Positions 1 through 9,946 are shown, counted from the stretch's first letter. The stretch: 64,000 nt of DNA from Salibacter sp031581065 (GCF_031581065.1 NZ_JAVLBN010000007.1:1-64000); one strand, 5' to 3'. A program made the numbers and translations. Notes: generated by a model from the letters alone, not told the origin.

Positions 1-183
1 GATAAAGATCCCAACAAGTGGGATAACAATGTAGCGTCAATGCTGCTCAAGAAAAGTAATCCCGAGTTCTACCAGGATGAAGTGGTTTTACACGGTTATT
101 GCCGCGGTGTTGAGCCGTACAATTACGTAAAATCTGTTTACAGCCATTACGATCACTACTCCAACTTTATGGATGAGAAGTGA
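1..183 (+). CDS. C-terminal end of an unrecognised protein
   Basis: The window opens inside a reading frame that runs in frame 1 to a TGA at 181-183, leaving 60 residues. The tail is rich in Tyr, Asn and Asp and ends in NFMDEK; I recognise no family from it. The stop lies 2 nt from the end of the convergent barrel gene, which supports it as a genuine gene end. Nothing can be said of its function without the upstream sequence. Confidence 0.6.
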   Translation, partial: DKDPNKWDNNVASMLLKKSNPEFYQDEVVLHGYCRGVEPYNYVKSVYSHYDHYSNFMDEK

Positions 184-185
184 TA

Positions 186-911
186 CTAATCCCTCACCTT
201 CCTCTCCATCGGAGGTTCAGGAAAGTAATAACGGAAGTCAAGGGTGAGATATGTTCCCTCAATATCGAGAGTGTTCTCCGTTAATGGTGAATCGTAAAAA
301 CCTATTTTAGAGAGATAAAAACTGTCAAATGGTTGATGGAATGATCCGCCAACGTAGAATATTCCGTGTTTTTTGTGCCTGAACTCAAAACCTAAATTCG
401 CCATGACAGATCCCTGTATCCAACTCCTGCGAACCGTTTCGTGAACGTAGTCTCCGCGATCAGCTTCGCTGAATACATCTGACGGAAAAAGGTCGATCAC
501 GCCTCCCATTCCGGCTGTCATGTAAACACGATTATCGAGCTGAATGAAGACAAGCCCCATAACCGGAATTTCATATCCGATAAGGCGGTAATCCATATTG
601 GCCTCAAAGCTGTTGTTGAGGCTATCGACTTTTAAATTGAAATTGCGCTGTACATAGGAAATACCTGATTCAATCGAGAAGCGGTCACTTATTCCGTAAC
701 GAATCATTCCGCCAGCGTTATAACCAAATTGCTGGTTATTGCTGTAAGTAACATTGTTTTCTGTCTTAGAAACTGTTCGTGCATTTAAAAAGCTCACCGG
801 AAGCATGGGTTTGAACTGTAATCCAAAAGTGAGCACCCTGTCCTGAGCATTCAAACTCAAAGACCCCAGCGTTAATAAAGTGATACTAAATGCACTCAGT
901 AGTTTCTTCAT
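186..911 (-). CDS. Outer-membrane beta-barrel protein (PorT-like fold)
   Basis: Unassigned outer-membrane barrel of about 241 residues. The start is placed at the ATG at 911, where a clean signal peptide (MKKLLSAF to LNAQ) begins; an upstream ATG at 926 would add five residues ahead of it. After the signal peptide come alternating hydrophobic/polar strands with glycine turns (YNAGGMIRYGI, IESGISYVQR, LGFEFRHKK) and a C-terminal strand ending YFPEPP, typical of small Bacteroidota barrels annotated as porin family or outer-membrane beta-barrel. Substrate and role cannot be read from sequence. It converges on the partial gene to its left and is followed upstream by an independent membrane protein gene in the same direction. 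Confidence 0.65.
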   Translation of the reverse strand: MKKLLSAFSITLLTLGSLSLNAQDRVLTFGLQFKPMLPVSFLNARTVSKTENNVTYSNNQQFGYNAGGMIRYGISDRFSIESGISYVQRNFNLKVDSLNNSFEANMDYRLIGYEIPVMGLVFIQLDNRVYMTAGMGGVIDLFPSDVFSEADRGDYVHETVRRSWIQGSVMANLGFEFRHKKHGIFYVGGSFHQPFDSFYLSKIGFYDSPLTENTLDIEGTYLTLDFRYYFPEPPMERKVRD

Positions 912-937
912 AATGACGTAACGCAATAATAAGAGTT

Positions 938-1282
938 TTATGCTTTGATGAGTCCTACAATTAACAAAGTGATCATGATCAAAAGAAAAACAAACAGGAT
1001 AATCCGCAATCCTTTATAGGGGATGAAACGCTTGCGGTATTTCCCAATAGCCATGTTGTTCAGCGGTTTCACGTGTTTTACATCGTTGGCTCTGACCGCG
1101 AACATCACTTTCCTTGAATGATCCTGCTCTGTATCAACATCCTTCTCGTACCAAATCCCTTTTTCGATCAACAATTGCTCAAAGTAATCACCTTGCTGTT
1201 CTGACTTAAAGAAGAAAACTTCAATTCCTTTTGCTGTTGGATGCTTTCGCCAATTTGTGAGATCAAACCTGTCTAAACTCAT
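938..1282 (-). CDS. Small membrane-anchored hypothetical protein
   Basis: About 114 residues with one C-terminal membrane helix (IILFVFLLIMITLLIVGLI) preceded by basic residues, so the soluble N-terminal part probably faces the cytoplasm. The start is set at 1282 because this ATG overlaps the TGA of the upstream M23 peptidase gene as ATGA, a translational-coupling arrangement; an ATG at 1345 lies within the peptidase gene. It contains a copy of the dispersed word at 1088-1097. No named domain is recognised. Coupling to the peptidase suggests, but does not prove, a shared role in the envelope. Confidence 0.6.
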   Translation of the reverse strand: MSLDRFDLTNWRKHPTAKGIEVFFFKSEQQGDYFEQLLIEKGIWYEKDVDTEQDHSRKVMFAVRANDVKHVKPLNNMAIGKYRKRFIPYKGLRIILFVFLLIMITLLIVGLIKA

Positions 1283-2373
1283 ATTACTCTTATCTTTTGT
1301 CCCACGTAAAGCGTTTGATTCCTGCTTATCCCATTCATTCTGCAAATCTCACTAACTGATGTCCCGTATTGCTTTGCAATTTTATATAAAAAATCGCCTC
1401 GTTTTACTTTGTGAAAGTGCGTGCCGGCAGGAAAAGCAGCATAGCCAAATTGTGTCTTTTTGAGAACCAACACATCGTTTTCTACCTGTTCAGAACCGAA
1501 ATCGATAAACGTGTGCGGATTGAGCGGAACGCCCTTAAACCGAACTTCAAAGTGAAGGTGACTTCCTGTAGAGTGACCGGATGAACCACCCAAACCAACG
1601 ACATCACCGGCTTTAACAAAATCGCCCGGTTTTACTTTGAACCGGTGCAAGTGAGCATAAATCGTTTCCAATCCGTTGTAGTGGCGAACAACCACTACTC
1701 TACCATAACCTCCGTAATATTTGGCAACTCTCACCATTCCGGGAAATGCAGACTTCACCGGATCCCACACCTGGAGGTCGATATCCACACCATTGTGGTT
1801 CCGACCATTACGCCAACCGAATTTAGAAGTGATCTTACCAGAATAAGGATGATGATAGTCCTCTAAAAGTTTGCTACCTGTAAGTTGCAAATTGATCACC
1901 GTATCAGAGGCAATTAACTCTTTTGAATTGTAGGGATTGGGAATGTTCGTATTCCATTCGGGATAATAAAATGAAGCGGGATAAGCTGATGTATCAAAAC
2001 CCTCATTCTCCTCAAAGTTGTGGTGAGCAACAAAATAATTGATCTGGTTGATGAGCGGATAGGGAATAGTATCGAGCTCAAACAACGAGTCGATTACCGT
2101 AAAGACTTCATCAAACGTCATGGTTGGAATCGACAAATAGAGATCTAACTGTTGTATCAAATCAGATGAAGCATCGGGAAGCGCAGCTAAAGAGTCCCTG
2201 TAATGTAAGGCTTCAGGCCTGTTGAGTTCTTCCACTTCTTCAAAGAGCATTTTCTCTCCATACATAACCATAGCGGATAGAGTATCGCCTTTGGCATAAA
2301 CATTATTGGCTCCTAAAAAGCTCAACAAAACGACTGTTATAAAGGTGTGACGCAATAGTTCCACGATTCGCAC
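1279..2373 (-). CDS. M23 family metallopeptidase with C-terminal LysM
   Basis: Peptidoglycan endopeptidase of the LytM/M23 type, 364 residues. A signal peptide at about 1-27 is followed by a mostly helical region, then the peptidase core: HNGVDID (193-199), YAHLH (239-243) and HLHFEV (272-277) supply the zinc ligands and catalytic histidine, so the enzyme looks active. A LysM repeat for glycan binding occupies about 321-363 (VKRGDFLYKIAKQYG to GQKIRVI). The enzyme should act in the periplasm on cross-link peptides during growth or division. It is the first gene of a minus-strand pair with the small membrane protein, with stop and start overlapping. Confidence 0.88.
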   Translation of the reverse strand: MRIVELLRHTFITVVLLSFLGANNVYAKGDTLSAMVMYGEKMLFEEVEELNRPEALHYRDSLAALPDASSDLIQQLDLYLSIPTMTFDEVFTVIDSLFELDTIPYPLINQINYFVAHHNFEENEGFDTSAYPASFYYPEWNTNIPNPYNSKELIASDTVINLQLTGSKLLEDYHHPYSGKITSKFGWRNGRNHNGVDIDLQVWDPVKSAFPGMVRVAKYYGGYGRVVVVRHYNGLETIYAHLHRFKVKPGDFVKAGDVVGLGGSSGHSTGSHLHFEVRFKGVPLNPHTFIDFGSEQVENDVLVLKKTQFGYAAFPAGTHFHKVKRGDFLYKIAKQYGTSVSEICRMNGISRNQTLYVGQKIRVI

Positions 2374-2455
2374 AAATATTTATATCAAAAGGGGTTACGC
2401 TAACACGCGTACTTCAACAGGTTTCATTATTTTGCACTACCAAAATTAACAAACC

Positions 2456-3088
2456 ATGAAAGCTCTCAAAATTATAGGTTTTACTTTAATAGGCCTACTA
2501 CTAATTGTAATTGTAGTTGGTTACATGCAACCGAGCAAGGTTGAGTTGAGTGTTTCTAAAGTGGTTAACGCTCCTGTTTGCGCTGCATTTGATCATGTTA
2601 ACGATCTCGAAAAAAGAACTCAATGGTCTCCATGGGAGCAGGTTGATTCGGCAATGTCAATTCAATACGGACAGGTAAAAAAAGGTTTGGGAGCTAACTA
2701 CAGTTGGGAAAGTCCGGATCAGGGTCATGGCGAATTACGTTACATTGAAGTTGAAAAGAACAAACGAATAAAGTCTGAAATCGATTTCGGTCAATCGACA
2801 AAATCATACGGGACAATGACATTTAAAGAAGTTCCCGATGGGACTAAAGTAACCTGGAAATTTGAAACCAACCTGGGCAGCAATCCTTTCCAGCGAATTT
2901 TTGGCGTAATTGTGAAAACAGCCATCAAAACTTCATTTGAAGGCGGACTGAAAAACCTTGCAGAGAACGCCTCAGCCGATCAAAACAATCCTAATTGCAT
3001 TGAAGCTATACCATCAGAGGCTCAGCAACCTGCTCAGGATAGCGCAACGGTAAATACACCACAGCCCGATTCAACATCTGCAAGCTAA
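2456..3088 (+). CDS. SRPBCC family protein with N-terminal membrane anchor
   Basis: A 210-residue START/Bet v 1-like (SRPBCC) protein of the polyketide cyclase group. A hydrophobic helix at about 5-23 anchors it, followed by the family features VSKVVNAPVCAAFDHVNDLEKRTQWSPW at about 33-60 (described by its key residues V-NAP and W-PW) and the strand TKVTWKFETN. A low-complexity Gln/Ala/Ser/Pro tail fills the last 35 residues. Members bind hydrophobic ligands in a deep pocket; no ligand can be predicted here. It is transcribed divergently from the M23 gene and precedes the CPBP protease. Confidence 0.75.
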   Translation: MKALKIIGFTLIGLLLIVIVVGYMQPSKVELSVSKVVNAPVCAAFDHVNDLEKRTQWSPWEQVDSAMSIQYGQVKKGLGANYSWESPDQGHGELRYIEVEKNKRIKSEIDFGQSTKSYGTMTFKEVPDGTKVTWKFETNLGSNPFQRIFGVIVKTAIKTSFEGGLKNLAENASADQNNPNCIEAIPSEAQQPAQDSATVNTPQPDSTSAS

Positions 3089-3093
3089 ATTTG
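3086..3093 (+). promoter_or_regulatory. Candidate -7 box TAAATTTG
   Basis: A match to the Bacteroidota -7 consensus TAnnTTTG overlaps the stop codon of the SRPBCC gene, 55 nt before the CPBP start. No clear -33 TTG was identified at the expected distance, so it is only a candidate. Confidence 0.3.
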
Positions 3094-3148
3094 CGGTACT
3101 CTCATTAAAGTAGCACATTTGTTCAGCCTCACGAAAAGGTGAAGTTGA

Positions 3149-3757
3149 ATGGATAAAAAACGCTTATATTTTCTCGGTCTCATCACCCTTATCGGGTTTC
3201 CACTTGTCGGAATCACAATTGTTGGTTTTGTAGAAGATCACCCCCGCTCCTTTCCCTGGGCATTTGAACAATCGTGGTATGTGCAGCTACTCATAGGAGC
3301 CGCAATTGGTACAGTAGCGGGTTTCATAGCCTGGCGCATCACACTCACAAAATTCATGAGCGATATTCTCAACCGCTACGGCAAACTCGTGAAATCCTTT
3401 AAAATGAATACCTGGGATTCACTTTTCATGTCGGTTTGTGCAGGTGTTGGTGAAGAAATCCTATTCAGAGGTGTCATTCAACATTACTGGGGAATTTGGA
3501 TTACAGCTATCTTCTTTGTCGCCATTCACGGCTACCTCAACCCGCGCGACTGGCGCATTTCCATTTACGGAGCTTACATGACTCTCGTTATTGCCGGAAT
3601 TGGTTATCTTTACGAATACTCCGGAATTGTAGCAGCAGCTACAGCTCACGTAGCCATAGACTTTGTACTATTCACCAAAATGAACAACCACCGTTACCAA
3701 ACCAAAACAATTGAGGAAAAAGAACCAATCGATGAAAACGAAATTGATACTCTTTAG
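3149..3757 (+). CDS. CPBP family intramembrane glutamic endopeptidase
   Basis: A 202-residue multi-helix membrane protein of the CAAX-protease/bacteriocin-processing (CPBP, Abi) family. The three family motifs are present: EEILFR (102-107) with the catalytic glutamates, FFVAIH (histidine near 127) and TAHVAIDFV (histidine near 167). At least four to five membrane helices are visible. Substrates are unknown; in bacteria such proteins can process prenylated or peptide substrates or act in immunity. Its last 26 nt overlap the start of the following GH3 gene in another frame, indicating a shared transcript. Confidence 0.85.
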   Translation: MDKKRLYFLGLITLIGFPLVGITIVGFVEDHPRSFPWAFEQSWYVQLLIGAAIGTVAGFIAWRITLTKFMSDILNRYGKLVKSFKMNTWDSLFMSVCAGVGEEILFRGVIQHYWGIWITAIFFVAIHGYLNPRDWRISIYGAYMTLVIAGIGYLYEYSGIVAAATAHVAIDFVLFTKMNNHRYQTKTIEEKEPIDENEIDTL

Positions 3758-4877
3758 CTTGCTCGCTACTTTCAGCGCCTGCAACGGACAACCAAAACAA
3801 GAAAAATTGACGTCACAACGGTCAGAGCCGAAAAAGCTGTCGTTTACCCTCAATGACTTCTATTCCAATCGAGCAGAGTTGGACGAGAAAGTTGCCAAAG
3901 TTTTTGATCAACTCAACACTCAAGAGCGACTTGCGCAAATGATCATCACAAGTGCCGGAGAGCTGGGAAAACCACAAGCTACAGTTGCGAGTCTGGTAAA
4001 GAACAACAAAGTTGGCGGAGTTATCTTTTTGAAAGGAAACGGATCAGATCACCAGAAATTCATCGATTCATTAAACGCAATTTCATCAAAGCAAAATCAA
4101 CTTCCACTTATCTACAGCATTGATGCTGAACCATCATTGATCAACAGTCGCTTACCGGATGTCAAAAAGAAATTCCCAAAAACGATCGACATCAAATCTC
4201 CAGAAGAATCAGCACAGGTTGCAACGGATATTTCCAAAACGATCAAAGATTTTGGGTTTCACTACAACTACGCTCCGGTTGTGGACCTCAGTCCTAACAA
4301 CGAAGCCATAAAGTCGCGTAGTTTCGGATCTGACCGTGACAGTGTGATAGCAAAAGCAAAAGCATTTATCGAGGCAACTCAAGATGAAAATGTTGTTTCG
4401 TGCGCCAAGCATTTCCCCGGTCACGGATTTGTGGAAGGTGATACGCACAAACAATTGGTTTACATAGATGGTAAACTGCGTGAAATTGATGTTTACAAAC
4501 CATTGATCGAAGAAGGTGTTTTGAGCATCATGATCGCGCACATCGCAGTTGAAAACAACGAAAAATACGGAACTGATGGAGCTCCGGCCAGCATTTCAAA
4601 AAAGATCGTGACAGATTTGCTACGCAACGAATTAGGGTTTGAAGGCATCATCACGACTGATGCAATGAATATGGTTGGCGCTACGAGCTCTGGTGAAAGT
4701 GCTCCATTCCTGTCTGCTGAAGCGGGTTGTGACATGATCCTGATGCCGCCCAGTGAAACTGCTCTTTTGAAAGAAATGCAGGCAGAATACGAACAAAATG
4801 AATCATTCAGAAGTCAGATTGATGAGAGCGTAAAGCGTATCCTCAAATTAAAAATCTGTCTTAGATTAATCGAATAA
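3732..4877 (+). CDS. Glycoside hydrolase family 3 lipoprotein, NagZ-like
   Basis: Single-domain GH3 enzyme of about 381 residues, probably a beta-N-acetylglucosaminidase. The start at 3732 gives a lipoprotein signal (LLATFSAC) and is preferred over 3711. KHFPGHG (about 226-232) followed by GDTH gives the Asp/His dyad characteristic of NagZ-type GH3 proteins, and TTDAMNM carries the nucleophile Asp near 310. The lipidated form suggests action on peptidoglycan fragments or chitobiose in the periplasm rather than in the cytoplasm as in E. coli. It overlaps the CPBP gene by 26 nt and is followed 2 nt later by the DMT gene. Two copies of the dispersed word lie in it (3820, 4326). Confidence 0.85.
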   Translation: MKTKLILFSLLATFSACNGQPKQEKLTSQRSEPKKLSFTLNDFYSNRAELDEKVAKVFDQLNTQERLAQMIITSAGELGKPQATVASLVKNNKVGGVIFLKGNGSDHQKFIDSLNAISSKQNQLPLIYSIDAEPSLINSRLPDVKKKFPKTIDIKSPEESAQVATDISKTIKDFGFHYNYAPVVDLSPNNEAIKSRSFGSDRDSVIAKAKAFIEATQDENVVSCAKHFPGHGFVEGDTHKQLVYIDGKLREIDVYKPLIEEGVLSIMIAHIAVENNEKYGTDGAPASISKKIVTDLLRNELGFEGIITTDAMNMVGATSSGESAPFLSAEAGCDMILMPPSETALLKEMQAEYEQNESFRSQIDESVKRILKLKICLRLIE

Positions 4878-4879
4878 TT

Positions 4880-5329
4880 ATGAAGAGTTCAACTTTATTT
4901 ATCGTTCTGTCATTAGCAGCCGGATTGGTAATTCCGCTACAGGGAGCTTTAAACGGTATTTTGGGTAAGCAAATGAATCACCCACTACAGGCGACTTTTA
5001 TCTCCTTTTTGGGTGGCGTTTTTTTCCTTTTCATCTTACTCATCATCATCAATCCCGATATTCCAACCTGGAGCATGCTCAAGAGTAATCCGTGGTACAT
5101 CTACACCGGTGGATTTCTTGGAGTTATTTTTGTGACCATGGCACTTTTGTCAGTTCCGATAATAGGAGCCGGAAACTTTTTAGCTGCGGCTTTGACCGGC
5201 CAAATGGTAGGGGCCATTATTATCGATCACTTTGGAATATTAAATGTTCCGGTTCAGCCTATTACGTGGACTAGAGTTTTAGGTGTTCTCTTTTTGTTCT
5301 TAGGTGTTTACCTTGTAAAAAGAGGGTGA
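4880..5329 (+). CDS. Small DMT/DUF606 (YdcZ-like) membrane transporter
   Basis: A 149-residue protein with about five hydrophobic helices, matching the DUF606/YdcZ branch of the drug/metabolite transporter superfamily: PLQGALNGILGK near 20-31, LGGVFFLF, GGFLGVIFV and the closing GVLFLFLGVYLVKRG. This half-size form usually works as a dimer in the inner membrane. Substrate unknown. It begins 2 nt after the GH3 stop, so the two are cotranscribed; import of a sugar or amino-sugar product is a guess only. Confidence 0.75.
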   Translation: MKSSTLFIVLSLAAGLVIPLQGALNGILGKQMNHPLQATFISFLGGVFFLFILLIIINPDIPTWSMLKSNPWYIYTGGFLGVIFVTMALLSVPIIGAGNFLAAALTGQMVGAIIIDHFGILNVPVQPITWTRVLGVLFLFLGVYLVKRG

Positions 5330-5380
5330 AGCCGTCTTTTGCAGAATGATTTTCGTCTGTTCTAATGTGATTATCATTCT

Positions 5381-5388
5381 TATATTTG
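5381..5388 (+). promoter_or_regulatory. Candidate -7 box TATATTTG
   Basis: TAnnTTTG match 22 nt before the ATG of the large T9SS adhesin gene, in a short intergenic gap that separates it from the DMT gene. Position fits a Bacteroidota promoter; a clear -33 TTG is not obvious. Confidence 0.4.
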
Positions 5389-5410
5389 GTAACTTTCGAT
5401 TTTAGAACAC

Positions 5411-8400
5411 ATGAAAAGACTCGGGGTTATATTGGTTTTTCTCGGACTGTGCAATGCATTGAGCTTTGCTGTAGAGTCTGGATACAAATTCATCATCAAC
5501 CATGGTCAGTTCCACGAAAATGTACTTTTCAATGCTGAAATTCCCTCCGGAAATATATTTGCCGAAAAAGACGCTCTCACCTATCACCTATACGATGCAC
5601 AACTTTTACAGGATCTTCACCACAGCCCTCAAGCAGACTCCAACCCTAACCAAAAGATGCAGCATCACGCCTTTAAAATGCAGTTTGTTGATGCAAATCC
5701 ATCAATTGTTGAGGGTAAAGAAAAATACAAGCACTGGTTCAATTACTACATAGGGAACAATCCTGATAAATGGGCGAAAAAAGTTCCGGCTTTTAGAGAA
5801 GTGCAATGGCAGTCGCTTTACAACGGAATCGATATGCGGCTTTACACGAGCCAGAATCAGCTCAAGTACGACTTCATCGTTAACCCGGGATCTGACCCTG
5901 CTGTTATTAAATGGAATTATACTGGATTAGATGATGTTACCATTAGAAAACGATCGATTACTTTAAGTACATCATTGTTCGATATTTCTGAAAACAGGCC
6001 GTATGCTTACCAGCTTATCAACGGTGAAGAAATCGAAGTCAAGTGCTTTTTCAAACAACTAGAAGACGGATCAATCGGTTTTAAATTTCCTGATGGGTAC
6101 AATCGGTCAGAACCACTTATCATTGATCCCACACTTATCTTTTCAACTTATTCAGGAAGTACAGCCAACAACTTTGGATATTCCGCAACTTTTGACGCGC
6201 GTGGATATCTCTACTCTGCCAGTACAGTATTTGACAACGGATATCCCACAACAATGGGAGCTTTTCAAACAAGCTGGGCCGGTGGCACCGGTGGTGCTCC
6301 GGTTGGTGCTCCAACATTGACCGGAACTGACATCGCCATTACAAAATGGGATACGAATGGTACAGCACCAATCTACAGCACTTACATTGGAGGTTCGGGT
6401 GATGAGCTTCCTCACAGTTTGGTTGTTAATGATAATCAGGAACTCTACCTCATGGGAACAACAGGATCTCAGGATTATCCTGTGATTGCAACGAGTTACG
6501 ATACTTCATTTAACATAGATCAAAACAATGTCAATCAGGTCAATTTACTCGCTGGACTGGGAGTGTTCTTTGACAATGGATCTGACCTTGTGATCTCACG
6601 TTTCGATTCCAGCGGAAATAACCTATTGGGTTCTACATTCCTTGGCGGGACACACAATGACGGACTCAATGACGGCCCCACAAAATTCAATTATGCCGAT
6701 GAAGTGAGAGGTGAAATCGCAATCGACAAAAACCAAAATGTTGTGATTGTAACCTGTACGAGATCTGATGATATTCCTATCGCTGGATCGCCTTTTCAGG
6801 CAACAAAACCGGGAGCTACAAACAACCTCGATGCAGCTATATTCAAAATGAGCTATGACCTCACATCGCTCACATGGTCTTCATACCTGGGAGGTATTGC
6901 TGCTGATGGTTTGTATTCAGTCGCTTTTGACGATCAGAACCGATTGTATGTTTCGGGTGGTACTTCATCCATTAATTTCCCAACAACGAGCGGAGTTATA
7001 GGGACAGCACATAATGGTGGAATCGATGCTTTTGTGTCACTTATCAGCGAAGATGGGAGTAGCCTGATCCACAGCTCTTACTGGGGCTCAAATAATTACG
7101 ACCAGAGCTATTTCGTTGAAACAGACGACAATGACGATGTCTATATTTTTGGGCAAACAGCAGCTATTTCTGGCCAGTTGATATTTAATGCTCAGTACAA
7201 TGTACCGGCTGGTGGCCAATTCATCACGAAACTCTCACCACAACTCGACAGCATAATTTGGTCTACCCGATTTGGTAGTGGCGATGGCGACCCTGATATT
7301 TCTCCAACAGCCTTTTTAGTTGACCTCTGCAACGCTGTATACCTCTCTGGCTGGGGAAGTTCAATTCAGGGAGGTAGTTTGAGTACAAATGGTTTACCTA
7401 CTGCCGGAAATCCTATTCAGAGCACGACAGACGGAAACGATTTCTACCTCATGCAGCTCGCTGATGACGCCTCATCACTCGATTACGCAACATTTATGGG
7501 CGGATCCGCAGCAGAACACGTTGATGGCGGAACGAGTAGATTTGACAAAAAAGGGAAAGTCTATCAGGCTGTTTGTGCTGGTTGTGCAACTGCCTCCTCT
7601 CCTCCTTCCTCTGACTTCCCCACTCACCCTAATCCCGGAGCACACAGTACAACAAACAATGCCAATGGCTGCAATCTCGCTGTCTTTAAAATTGACTTCC
7701 TCTTGCCACTGGTCGTTGCAGATTTTCTCGCACCAGATCAAGGTTGTGCTCCTTTTACAGTAGATTTTGAAAATGTAAGCTTACAACAAAGTGCTACTAA
7801 CTTTTACTGGGACTTTGATGATGGAGATACCTCAAACCTATTTGAGCCTATACACACTTTTGACTCAGCAGGAGTGTACAACGTGATGCTGGTACTTTCT
7901 GATACTGCTTCCTGTAATCTCAACGACACGCTCTTCAAAGAAATAACAGTAAGTAACGATACTTCTTACACACTCCCAACGGTAACAAAATGTATTAACG
8001 AAGAAGTTAAAATAGGACCTAACTCCACTCCTACTCCCGGAATCTCCTACAACTGGTCACCATCACAGTTTTTGTTGGATACAACAATCCCAAGAACTGC
8101 TACTACAATTCCATTTGATTTCACTTATGAATTAATCATCGACAATGGTGTTTGTCCTGATACTGTTTTTCAACCAGTAGAGGTAGATTCTGTGAAAATT
8201 GAACTTCCAAACGACACACTTCTATGCGATGATCAATTTCCGCTCAATCTTTCAGGAAACAGCTTTGGTACAGGAAACCAGTTTGTTTGGAGTACAGATT
8301 TGGCTCTGACCGATACACTCAATACTTCATTGACAGACTCTACATTACAGGCTGATTCGGCAAATACTTACTACTTCACAGCTATCTCATCAAATGATTG

Positions 8401-9946
8401 CCAGCGTACCGATAGCATTGATGTTTTATCAGTACAACAGCAAGATCCTTTAATCACCGGATTTGACGATCCGGGAACCGGCTGCACCCCTTACGATATT
8501 AACTTTAACAATACATCAACACACATTGATTCAGCCCAGTTTTTCTGGGATTTTGGAACAGGAGATACCAGCATGCAGGTAAATCCGAGTTACCAATTCA
8601 GCAATTCCGGCACTTTCACCATTCAACTTGTTGCTTTGGATACAGGGATTTGTACTCAAATTGATACAACAGAACTGCAAATTGAAGTGATTGAACCGGT
8701 TACTGAAAATGTGGCTGATACAGGTTGCCTCAATTCAACCATACAAATTGGTTCACAGTCAGAACCGAACACGACTTACTCCTGGGTTGAAAGCGGGCTC
8801 GTGGGCGACCCTAACGCCTCTTCAACTTCAGCACAATTGAATTCAGATACAACGCTAACATTGTTAGCTACATCAGTTTGTGTGGACACGCTCTACAACT
8901 CGATAAAAATCGACTCCATTACAGCTAACACTGACTCGCTGCTTATCGCGTGTTCTGACCAAAACCCGGTTCAGATTAACGGAACTGCACAGGGTGATAA
9001 CCCAACTTTCCAGTGGGATACGCTCCCCGATTTTTCAAACCCTGTTGGTACACAGCAAACGCTCAACTTCTCTGCAAGTAGAGGTGTAAACACTCTCTAT
9101 TTCAAAGCAACAACAGCTTTTGGATGTGAAGCAATCGACTCAACGAGTTTAGTTGTAAGTGATTTAACTGTCAAAACCGATGGCGACAGCATTGTTTGCT
9201 TCAACGATTCTGCTCAGTTGTTTGCCGAAAACCAATTTCCGCAAAATCAGCTCAGCTTTTCCTGGGAACCGATTGAAACGATCATCACTCCAACCGATAG
9301 CCAACGTATTGTTGCAACTCCCACAACTACAACATCATACATTGTAACCTCGATCAACGATAGCGGTTGTGTGGGAAAAGATACTGCTACAGTTGATGTT
9401 TCATCACTCAATCAGGGAGTAATGTCAGCACTGGCGAGTCAGGACACGATATTGAAATCACAAACGGTAGATCTGCTCGCAAATCCAGACTCGTCTATTT
9501 ATTCGTACTCATGGTTTCCTGAGGATGTTCTCGTTTCAAACGGGCTCGCAAGTGTTATCGCTCAGCCCCAGCAAACCACAACTTTTGAGGTGGCTGTAAC
9601 TGATAGCCAGTACCCGCAGTGCTCTGACCGAGCTGAAGTAACCGTTGTGGTTGAAGAACTCATTTGTGGTCCACCTGAGATTTACGTCCCCAATGCATTC
9701 ACTCCCGATGGAGATGGCTTAAATGATGAATTGCTCGTTAAAGGTGAAAACATCAGCGAGCTTACATTTAAGATTTACAACCGCTGGGGTGAGCTCGTTT
9801 TTGAATCGACCAATCAGCAAGAGGGCTGGGACGGCATTTGGAACGACAGCCGCGTTGAAAACGGTGTTTATGTGTATCACCTCGATTTGACGTGCATTGA
9901 CGGGCAGGAATATTTTGAAAAAGGAAACGTGACGATATTAAAATAG
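5411..9946 (+). CDS. Large PKD-domain surface protein, T9SS type B sorting domain
   Basis: A 1511-residue secreted protein. After a signal peptide (to about residue 20) comes a region of about 750 residues of the kind found at the start of Bacteroidota gliding/adhesin proteins, with repeated beta-propeller-like units (YSTYIGGSGDE, GSTFLGGTHNDG, WSSYLGGIAADG; SBBP-type repeats). PKD domains follow near 770-850 (YWDFDDGDTS) and 1013-1090 (FWDFGTGDTS), then Cys-containing beta domains. The end (about 1425-1511) is a CHU_C/type B sorting domain with PNAFTPDGDGLND, YNRWGELVF and GVYVYHLDL. It should be exported by T9SS and remain surface-associated. The next gene, PorP/SprF, starts on its stop codon, the classic partner arrangement. 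Confidence 0.9.
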   Translation: MKRLGVILVFLGLCNALSFAVESGYKFIINHGQFHENVLFNAEIPSGNIFAEKDALTYHLYDAQLLQDLHHSPQADSNPNQKMQHHAFKMQFVDANPSIVEGKEKYKHWFNYYIGNNPDKWAKKVPAFREVQWQSLYNGIDMRLYTSQNQLKYDFIVNPGSDPAVIKWNYTGLDDVTIRKRSITLSTSLFDISENRPYAYQLINGEEIEVKCFFKQLEDGSIGFKFPDGYNRSEPLIIDPTLIFSTYSGSTANNFGYSATFDARGYLYSASTVFDNGYPTTMGAFQTSWAGGTGGAPVGAPTLTGTDIAITKWDTNGTAPIYSTYIGGSGDELPHSLVVNDNQELYLMGTTGSQDYPVIATSYDTSFNIDQNNVNQVNLLAGLGVFFDNGSDLVISRFDSSGNNLLGSTFLGGTHNDGLNDGPTKFNYADEVRGEIAIDKNQNVVIVTCTRSDDIPIAGSPFQATKPGATNNLDAAIFKMSYDLTSLTWSSYLGGIAADGLYSVAFDDQNRLYVSGGTSSINFPTTSGVIGTAHNGGIDAFVSLISEDGSSLIHSSYWGSNNYDQSYFVETDDNDDVYIFGQTAAISGQLIFNAQYNVPAGGQFITKLSPQLDSIIWSTRFGSGDGDPDISPTAFLVDLCNAVYLSGWGSSIQGGSLSTNGLPTAGNPIQSTTDGNDFYLMQLADDASSLDYATFMGGSAAEHVDGGTSRFDKKGKVYQAVCAGCATASSPPSSDFPTHPNPGAHSTTNNANGCNLAVFKIDFLLPLVVADFLAPDQGCAPFTVDFENVSLQQSATNFYWDFDDGDTSNLFEPIHTFDSAGVYNVMLVLSDTASCNLNDTLFKEITVSNDTSYTLPTVTKCINEEVKIGPNSTPTPGISYNWSPSQFLLDTTIPRTATTIPFDFTYELIIDNGVCPDTVFQPVEVDSVKIELPNDTLLCDDQFPLNLSGNSFGTGNQFVWSTDLALTDTLNTSLTDSTLQADSANTYYFTAISSNDCQRTDSIDVLSVQQQDPLITGFDDPGTGCTPYDINFNNTSTHIDSAQFFWDFGTGDTSMQVNPSYQFSNSGTFTIQLVALDTGICTQIDTTELQIEVIEPVTENVADTGCLNSTIQIGSQSEPNTTYSWVESGLVGDPNASSTSAQLNSDTTLTLLATSVCVDTLYNSIKIDSITANTDSLLIACSDQNPVQINGTAQGDNPTFQWDTLPDFSNPVGTQQTLNFSASRGVNTLYFKATTAFGCEAIDSTSLVVSDLTVKTDGDSIVCFNDSAQLFAENQFPQNQLSFSWEPIETIITPTDSQRIVATPTTTTSYIVTSINDSGCVGKDTATVDVSSLNQGVMSALASQDTILKSQTVDLLANPDSSIYSYSWFPEDVLVSNGLASVIAQPQQTTTFEVAVTDSQYPQCSDRAEVTVVVEELICGPPEIYVPNAFTPDGDGLNDELLVKGENISELTFKIYNRWGELVFESTNQQEGWDGIWNDSRVENGVYVYHLDLTCIDGQEYFEKGNVTILK